From Pseudoflavonifractor sp964504285 (GTDB taxonomy: Bacteria > Bacillota > Clostridia > Oscillospirales > Oscillospiraceae): 64,000 nt of DNA. Of this stretch, positions 59,683-64,000 are shown piece by piece. The stretch covers positions 62,001-126,000 of the forward strand of contig CAZDDZ010000001.1 of the NCBI GenBank assembly GCA_964504285.1. Reading direction: 5' to 3'. The translations under genes and the position numbers were made by a program. The notes below the pieces were generated by a model that saw nothing but the letters and a program-made list of their open reading frames with translations, did not search any database and was not told the origin of the DNA. Position 1 is the stretch's first letter. Every line of letters starts with the position of its first letter.

Positions 59683-60306
59683 ATGACAGAGTATTTGATT
59701 CCTTCGGCCCAAAGTGAAGCCGAGTATATAGAAAAGCGCTCTCGTTTTATTGGCGAGGTTTACCCTGTGGAGAGCGAGACCCAGGCCAGGGCGTACATTG
59801 AGGCGGTGAAGAAGCGCCATTATGACGCGCGGCACCATTGCTGGTGCTTTCGGTTAAAAGGCGGAGCGGAGCGGTACTCTGATGATGGGGAGCCACAGGG
59901 TACCGCAGGCCAGCCCATGCTTAACGTGTTCCAGCGGGAGGGCGTGGAGAATGTCCTCTGTATAGTTACCCGCTACTTCGGCGGTATTCTGCTGGGTGCT
60001 GGCGGTCTGGTACGGGCCTACACCCAGGCCGCAAAGGAGGCGCTGGATGCGGCTGGAGTCTCGGTAGTGCGCCGATGGGTAGAAGTTGCTGTTCCCTGCC
60101 CCTATTCTTTCTTTGACAGGGTTAAGCTGATGGTGGAGACCCAGGGGGGCGTACTAGGTGAGACTGAGTATGCCGCCGAGGTTGTTGTCCACGCCCTGCT
60201 TCCGGAGGATAAGGCAGAAGCCTTTGCGGCAGATATGACAGAGCTGATGTCCGGCAATGCTGTTACCGAGATTCTGGGAGAGTGCTTAAAAGCGGTTCCG
60301 AGATAA
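59683..60306 (+). CDS. YigZ/IMPACT family protein
   Basis: This 207-residue protein has an N-terminal UPF0029/Impact domain (about 10-115: HYDARHHCWCFRLKGGAERYSDDGEPQGTAGQPMLNVFQREGVENVLCIVTRYFGGILLGAGGLVRAYTQAA) and a C-terminal DUF1949 domain (about 135-200). The family is widely conserved; the eukaryotic relatives affect translation control, while the bacterial role is unclear. The frame reaches upstream into the GNAT gene, but GGGGGG followed by the ATG at 59683 sets the start. No catalytic motif is certain. Confidence 0.93.
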   Translation: MTEYLIPSAQSEAEYIEKRSRFIGEVYPVESETQARAYIEAVKKRHYDARHHCWCFRLKGGAERYSDDGEPQGTAGQPMLNVFQREGVENVLCIVTRYFGGILLGAGGLVRAYTQAAKEALDAAGVSVVRRWVEVAVPCPYSFFDRVKLMVETQGGVLGETEYAAEVVVHALLPEDKAEAFAADMTELMSGNAVTEILGECLKAVPR

Positions 60307-60467
60307 ACCTGTGGTGTTGTAAAACGGCCAAAACCGGCAGGTAAAAATTTTTTTGTAAATTTAAAGGGTTTTAGGAATAGAAAAAGTATATAACTTTTAG
60401 AGAGAAACCCTGAGCCACCGCAAGGTGAGTGCGGTGTGGCATTACTTTGCCGGAGGAGGCCAATTTC

Positions 60468-61472
60468 ATGACCATTCGAGAGCAGACACAGACCATTGAG
60501 GCACAGGTGCTCTCCCCCTATGCCTGCCCGGCCGTAAGCTCTAAGGGACGGGCCCGTCCCATTGGGGAGGACGCAGTGCGAACTTGCTTTCAGCGGGATA
60601 TTGACCGGATTGTTCACTCCAAGGCATTTCGCCGCTTGAAACATAAGACACAGGTTTTTCTTCAGCCGGAGGGTGATCATTACCGCACCCGCATGACCCA
60701 CACCATTGAGGTTTCCCGCATTGCCCGCACCATTGCCCGGGGACTGCGGCTTAATGAGGATTTGACCGAGGCTGCCGTATTCGGCCATGATTTGGGACAT
60801 ACCCCCTTCGGTCATGCAGGGGAGCGGGCGCTAAACGAGTTGGTTTCGGGCGGCTTCCAGCACAACGTCCAGTCCCTGCGTGTGGTGGATAGGCTGGAGA
60901 AGGAAGGGGAAGGCCTTAACCTCACCTATGAGGTGCGGCGGGGTATACTCTGCCACACCGGCCCCCATAAGGCCGAAACCCTGGAAGGGCAGATTGTCCG
61001 GCTGGCTGATAAAATTGCCTATATTAACCACGACATTGACGACGCTATGCGAGGACAGATTATTTTCCCCACCGACATTCCGGTGAATATCTCACAAACA
61101 TTGGGTTATACCCATTCAGAGCGAATCAATACTCTGACGGTGGATGTGATTCAAAGCAGCATGGGTAAGAATGCGGTTCTTCAGTCCCCCGCCTGCCGGG
61201 AGGCTATGAGCGAGCTGCGGGAATTTATGTTTGATTCGGTCTACCGCAACCCCATTGCCAAGGGAGAGGAAGGGAAGGCTCAGGATATGCTGCGTCGTCT
61301 CTTTGACTATTACAAGGGGGACCCGGACAAGCTCCCGGATGAATTTCAGGAGATACGTCTCCAAGAGGGTGTGGAGCGGGCGGTTTGCGACTATATTGCT
61401 GGTATGACCGATAAATATGCCGTTGAAAAGTTTGGGCAGGTGTTCATTCCAATGGCATGGAGTGTGAAGTAG
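60468..61472 (+). CDS. Deoxyguanosinetriphosphate triphosphohydrolase-like protein
   Basis: This HD-domain dNTP triphosphohydrolase has 334 residues. Its metal motif is spread over DHYRTRMTHTIEVSRIARTIARGLRLNEDLTEAAVFGHDLGHTPFGHAGERAL, with the two His and the His-Asp pair, plus a later Asp in LADKIAYINHDIDDAMRG. It balances nucleotide pools in the cytosol. The ATG at 60468 follows GGAGGAGG. It is upstream of dnaG, an arrangement commonly seen in Firmicutes (dgt-dnaG-rpoD) and linked to DNA replication. Confidence 0.95.
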   Translation: MTIREQTQTIEAQVLSPYACPAVSSKGRARPIGEDAVRTCFQRDIDRIVHSKAFRRLKHKTQVFLQPEGDHYRTRMTHTIEVSRIARTIARGLRLNEDLTEAAVFGHDLGHTPFGHAGERALNELVSGGFQHNVQSLRVVDRLEKEGEGLNLTYEVRRGILCHTGPHKAETLEGQIVRLADKIAYINHDIDDAMRGQIIFPTDIPVNISQTLGYTHSERINTLTVDVIQSSMGKNAVLQSPACREAMSELREFMFDSVYRNPIAKGEEGKAQDMLRRLFDYYKGDPDKLPDEFQEIRLQEGVERAVCDYIAGMTDKYAVEKFGQVFIPMAWSVK

Positions 61473-61578
61473 CGCAGCGTAGAGCACAGAAGGTGAAGTG
61501 CCGGTTTTTGTATGATCTGCTGTAACACGGTATGAACCAACACTCTTTTGTCAAAACTAGCTAAAAGGGGGGGACAAG

Positions 61579-63384
61579 GTGGCAATTCCGGAACAATTTA
61601 TAGATGAGCTCATTGCTCGCAGCGATATTGTAGATGTGGTTGGTACCTATGTTACCCTTAACAAGAAAGGGGCAAATTACTGGGGATTGTGCCCTTTCCA
61701 CAATGAAAAGACCCCTTCCTTTTCGGTTTCGCAGGAAAGACAGATTTACAAATGCTTTGGATGCGGCAAGGGGGGCGGCTCAATTTCTTTTGTAATGGAA
61801 ATGGAGAACCTCTCTTTTGTTGACGCGGTAAAGGTACTGGCAGGCAGAGCGGGACTGGAAGTGCCTGAAATCGGTGTAAGCCAGGATGAAAGCCGCAAGA
61901 AGGCCAGGGCCCTGGAGGCCAATAAGGAAGCTGCACGCTTTTATCATGAATATCTTAAAAGTGCGGGCGGTGTGCGGGTGCGGGACTATATTGCACAGCG
62001 TGAGTTAAACAGCCGCACGGTGACAGCATTCGGTCTGGGCGCAGCGCCTAATTCCTGGGATGAACTGACAGCACACCTGAAGGCCAAGGGCTTTAGCAAA
62101 ATGGAGCTGATTGACGCCGGTTTGGCAGTAGCCAATAAGAACGGTGGTATTTACGATAAGTTCCGGGCACGGCTTATGCTCCCCGTTATCGACGTTAATG
62201 GTACGGTGGCCGGCTTTACCAGCCGCCTTTTGCCGGGGGAGGAGGGTGCCAAGTACCTCAACAGCCCTGACACCATTGTGTTTAAAAAGGGGCGGCTCAT
62301 TTACGGGTTGAACCTTGCCAAGAGCACTAAACGGGGAAACCTGGTACTGGTGGAGGGTAACATAGATGTAATTTCTCTTCATCAGGCGGGCTTTGATAAT
62401 GTGGTGGCTACCATGGGCACCGCATTGACTGAGGACCACGCCCGTATGCTGGCCCGGCACACCAAGGAGCTGGTGCTCTGCTACGACAATGATTCGGCAG
62501 GCAAAAACTCCACGGAGCGGGCCTTGGGTATTCTTAAAAATACCACCATGGAGGTGCGGGTGCTTCAGTTGCCTAATCCCAGGGACTCGGCGGGCAACCT
62601 TCTGCTGGACGAAAAGGGTGTGCCTATGAAGCAGGATCCAGATGACTTTATCAAAAAGTTTGGCGCGGCTACCTTTGAGAAATATTTAAACGGCAGCGCC
62701 GGGCAGAACGACTATCGACTGGACAATTTGCTGGGTCAGTTTGACTTGAAGGATGAGGCTGGTCGGCTGGACTATTTAAAAAAGGCGGTGGAGACCATCG
62801 CCGCCTTGCAAAGTCCCATCGAGCGGGAGATTTTCGGCAACAAGGCCGCCGCCGCCGCAGGTATTTCGGGCACCGCCTTCGCCCAGGAGGTGGAGCAGTT
62901 CCGCAAAAAGCGGGACAAGCAGGACAGGCGCAAGCAGGAGCGGCGGGATTTGACGCCAACTTTGCAGATCCAGCCCAAGGCACGTGGACTGCGGTACGAC
63001 AATATCCGCTCCGCACGTGCGGAGGAAGGGGTTTTGCGCCTGATGGTGACGGAGCCCGCTCTGTTCCGACAGGTGGGCGGGCTGACCCGGGAGCAGTTTT
63101 CTGCACCCCTGCTAGGCCGGGTATATAGTCTTTTAAAGGAACGGTACGAAAACGGCAGGAGCACCCAGCTTGCCGCATTGACAGGAGATCTGACGGCAGA
63201 GGAAATGAGCCACATGGCTGCCGTCATTGACCAGCCGGAGGATCGAGCCAATAGCCAAAGAGCACTCCGGGACTACATAGAAATGATCGAGACCGAGGCG
63301 GCAAAGCGATTGGGGACGGCGGAGACCGACCCGCTGCTGGCGGCACGGGAGAAGTACAGAGAAAAGAAAGCATATGGAGGATAA
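61579..63384 (+). CDS. dnaG: DNA primase
   Basis: This primase of 601 residues makes RNA primers for replication. The zinc-binding domain (CPFHNEKTPSFSVSQERQIYKCFGCGKGG, about 36-64) has a CHC2-type ligand set. The RNA polymerase/TOPRIM domain (about 120-370) has LVLVEGNIDVISLHQAGFDNVVATMGTAL and LCYDNDSAGKNSTERAL as the catalytic acidic motifs, and a C-terminal helicase-binding region follows. The start is GTG after GGGGGGACAAG. It is followed by rpoD after 4 bp, the classical macromolecular-synthesis order. Confidence 0.97.
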   Translation: MAIPEQFIDELIARSDIVDVVGTYVTLNKKGANYWGLCPFHNEKTPSFSVSQERQIYKCFGCGKGGGSISFVMEMENLSFVDAVKVLAGRAGLEVPEIGVSQDESRKKARALEANKEAARFYHEYLKSAGGVRVRDYIAQRELNSRTVTAFGLGAAPNSWDELTAHLKAKGFSKMELIDAGLAVANKNGGIYDKFRARLMLPVIDVNGTVAGFTSRLLPGEEGAKYLNSPDTIVFKKGRLIYGLNLAKSTKRGNLVLVEGNIDVISLHQAGFDNVVATMGTALTEDHARMLARHTKELVLCYDNDSAGKNSTERALGILKNTTMEVRVLQLPNPRDSAGNLLLDEKGVPMKQDPDDFIKKFGAATFEKYLNGSAGQNDYRLDNLLGQFDLKDEAGRLDYLKKAVETIAALQSPIEREIFGNKAAAAAGISGTAFAQEVEQFRKKRDKQDRRKQERRDLTPTLQIQPKARGLRYDNIRSARAEEGVLRLMVTEPALFRQVGGLTREQFSAPLLGRVYSLLKERYENGRSTQLAALTGDLTAEEMSHMAAVIDQPEDRANSQRALRDYIEMIETEAAKRLGTAETDPLLAAREKYREKKAYGG

Positions 63385-63388
63385 TTGC

Positions 63389-64000
63389 ATGAACGCCAAA
63401 AAGGTAGGGCCAATGGAGCTGGAGGTAAAGGTGCAGGACGCAACCAAGCCAACCCTCTCCAACGAAGAGAAGATGGAAGCCGGTAAGGTAGAGGTTTTGA
63501 AGGTTGTTGAAGGTGTGGCCGGCGCAGAAAAGCTGGGCGACCTCATTGAGCGGGGTAAGAAGAAGGGCAACCTTTCGGCTTCCGAGCTTATGGATGTACT
63601 GGAGAATATGGATTTGGGCTCTGAGCAGATGGACAAAATTTACGACACATTGGAAAACCTGGGGATTGATACAGTAGGCGACGATTACCTGCCCGAGCTC
63701 TCCGACGATGTGGTGCCCCCCATTGAGGAACTGGCCGAATTGGAGGAGGTGCCGGAGGAGGAGATCGTCGATCCTAACTCTCTGGTAGATTCCTTTGGTA
63801 TTGATGACCCCGTGCGTATGTACCTTAAGGAAATTGGTAAGGTAAACCTCCTTACCTCTGACGAGGAAGTGCAGCTGGCTCAGAACATGGGCCTGGGTGA
63901 CTTGGCGCAGCAGCGCATGGACGAAATCAGCCACGCCCGCAAGCACGGCGAAATTATGGAGGTTACACCCGAGGAGGAAGCCCAACTCAAGATCGATATA
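63389..64000 (+). CDS. rpoD: Primary sigma factor RpoD/SigA, N-terminal part (cut by window edge)
   Basis: The frame is open to the last base; 204 residues are visible. GGAGG lies eight bases before the ATG. Region 1.1 (about residues 40-90, GDLIERGKKKGNLSASELMDVLENMDLGSEQMDKIYDTLENLGID) and region 1.2 (DDPVRMYLKEIGKVNLLTSDEEVQLAQNM, about 138-166) identify the housekeeping sigma factor. Between them lies an acidic linker rich in Glu. Regions 2-4 are beyond the window. It is in one operon with dnaG. This sigma factor would read the TTGACA/TATAAT promoters listed here. Confidence 0.96.
   Translation, partial: MNAKKVGPMELEVKVQDATKPTLSNEEKMEAGKVEVLKVVEGVAGAEKLGDLIERGKKKGNLSASELMDVLENMDLGSEQMDKIYDTLENLGIDTVGDDYLPELSDDVVPPIEELAELEEVPEEEIVDPNSLVDSFGIDDPVRMYLKEIGKVNLLTSDEEVQLAQNMGLGDLAQQRMDEISHARKHGEIMEVTPEEEAQLKIDI

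Noticed and set aside
1..64000. CRISPR arrays, tRNA, rRNA, prophage or integrase genes
   Set aside because: I looked for spaced direct repeats, cloverleaf signals and phage or recombinase proteins and found none that could be supported by eye.

Overview
The window looks like a chromosomal core segment of a spore-forming Clostridia member. It is moderately GC-rich, with a V-type ATPase instead of F-type genes in view, a T-box-controlled valS, AddAB, and the sporulation genes spoIIR and spoIIAA-spoIIAB-sigF. The gene set and protein style point to Oscillospirales (Flavonifractor/Oscillibacter-like), but this is inferred without any database search. I see no prophage, CRISPR array, tRNA, rRNA or transposase gene.

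Layout: 1-6.5 kb holds the end of an aconitase-type hydratase, a zinc-type ABC transporter (znuA-znuC-znuB), and a sensor kinase overlapping a tandem-GerMN lipoprotein gene. 6.6-8.5 kb has an O-acetylhomoserine-type PLP enzyme and a family 4 uracil-DNA glycosylase. 8.7-17.7 kb is a nine-gene V-ATPase operon on the minus strand (G/H-C-I-K-F-E-A-B-D). 18.2-21.8 kb is an Lrp/AsnC regulator, a class I aminotransferase, ThrH and a DUF1015 protein. 21.9-24.9 kb has ispE, spoIIR and an NSS transporter. 25.4-30.3 kb has pcrA, a HAD hydrolase with a methyladenine glycosylase, and an EamA transporter. 30.3-33.4 kb is the valS T-box unit. 33.8-37.6 kb has an unknown lipoprotein, the spoIIA operon and a family 2 glycosyltransferase. 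38-40.3 kb holds small conserved proteins and an SH3-NlpC/P60 endopeptidase. 40.5-48.4 kb is rpoB-rpoC behind a long structured leader. 48.6-57.2 kb has a CwlJ/SleB-type hydrolase, a small protein divergent from addB-addA, and rpmE. 57.3-64 kb has a flavin reductase, hflX, a GNAT protein, a YigZ protein, a dGTPase-like protein and dnaG-rpoD (cut by the window edge).

The most unusual content lies between the genes. Three families of short non-coding inverted-repeat elements (called A, B and C here) have unrelated ends but share a central stem-loop, and the arms of that stem-loop change in a compensating way between families. In four places the terminal TAA or TAG of such an element is itself the stop codon of a gene: the V-ATPase D and C subunits, pcrA and the glycosyltransferase. 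pcrA carries a family A copy in its leader and a family B copy at its stop codon. Other notable items are a perfectly symmetric bidirectional promoter between addB and a small gene, a structured region before the Lrp gene that may be an RNA, a stem hiding the spoIIR ribosome binding site, and long complementary purine/pyrimidine tracts between V-ATPase genes.
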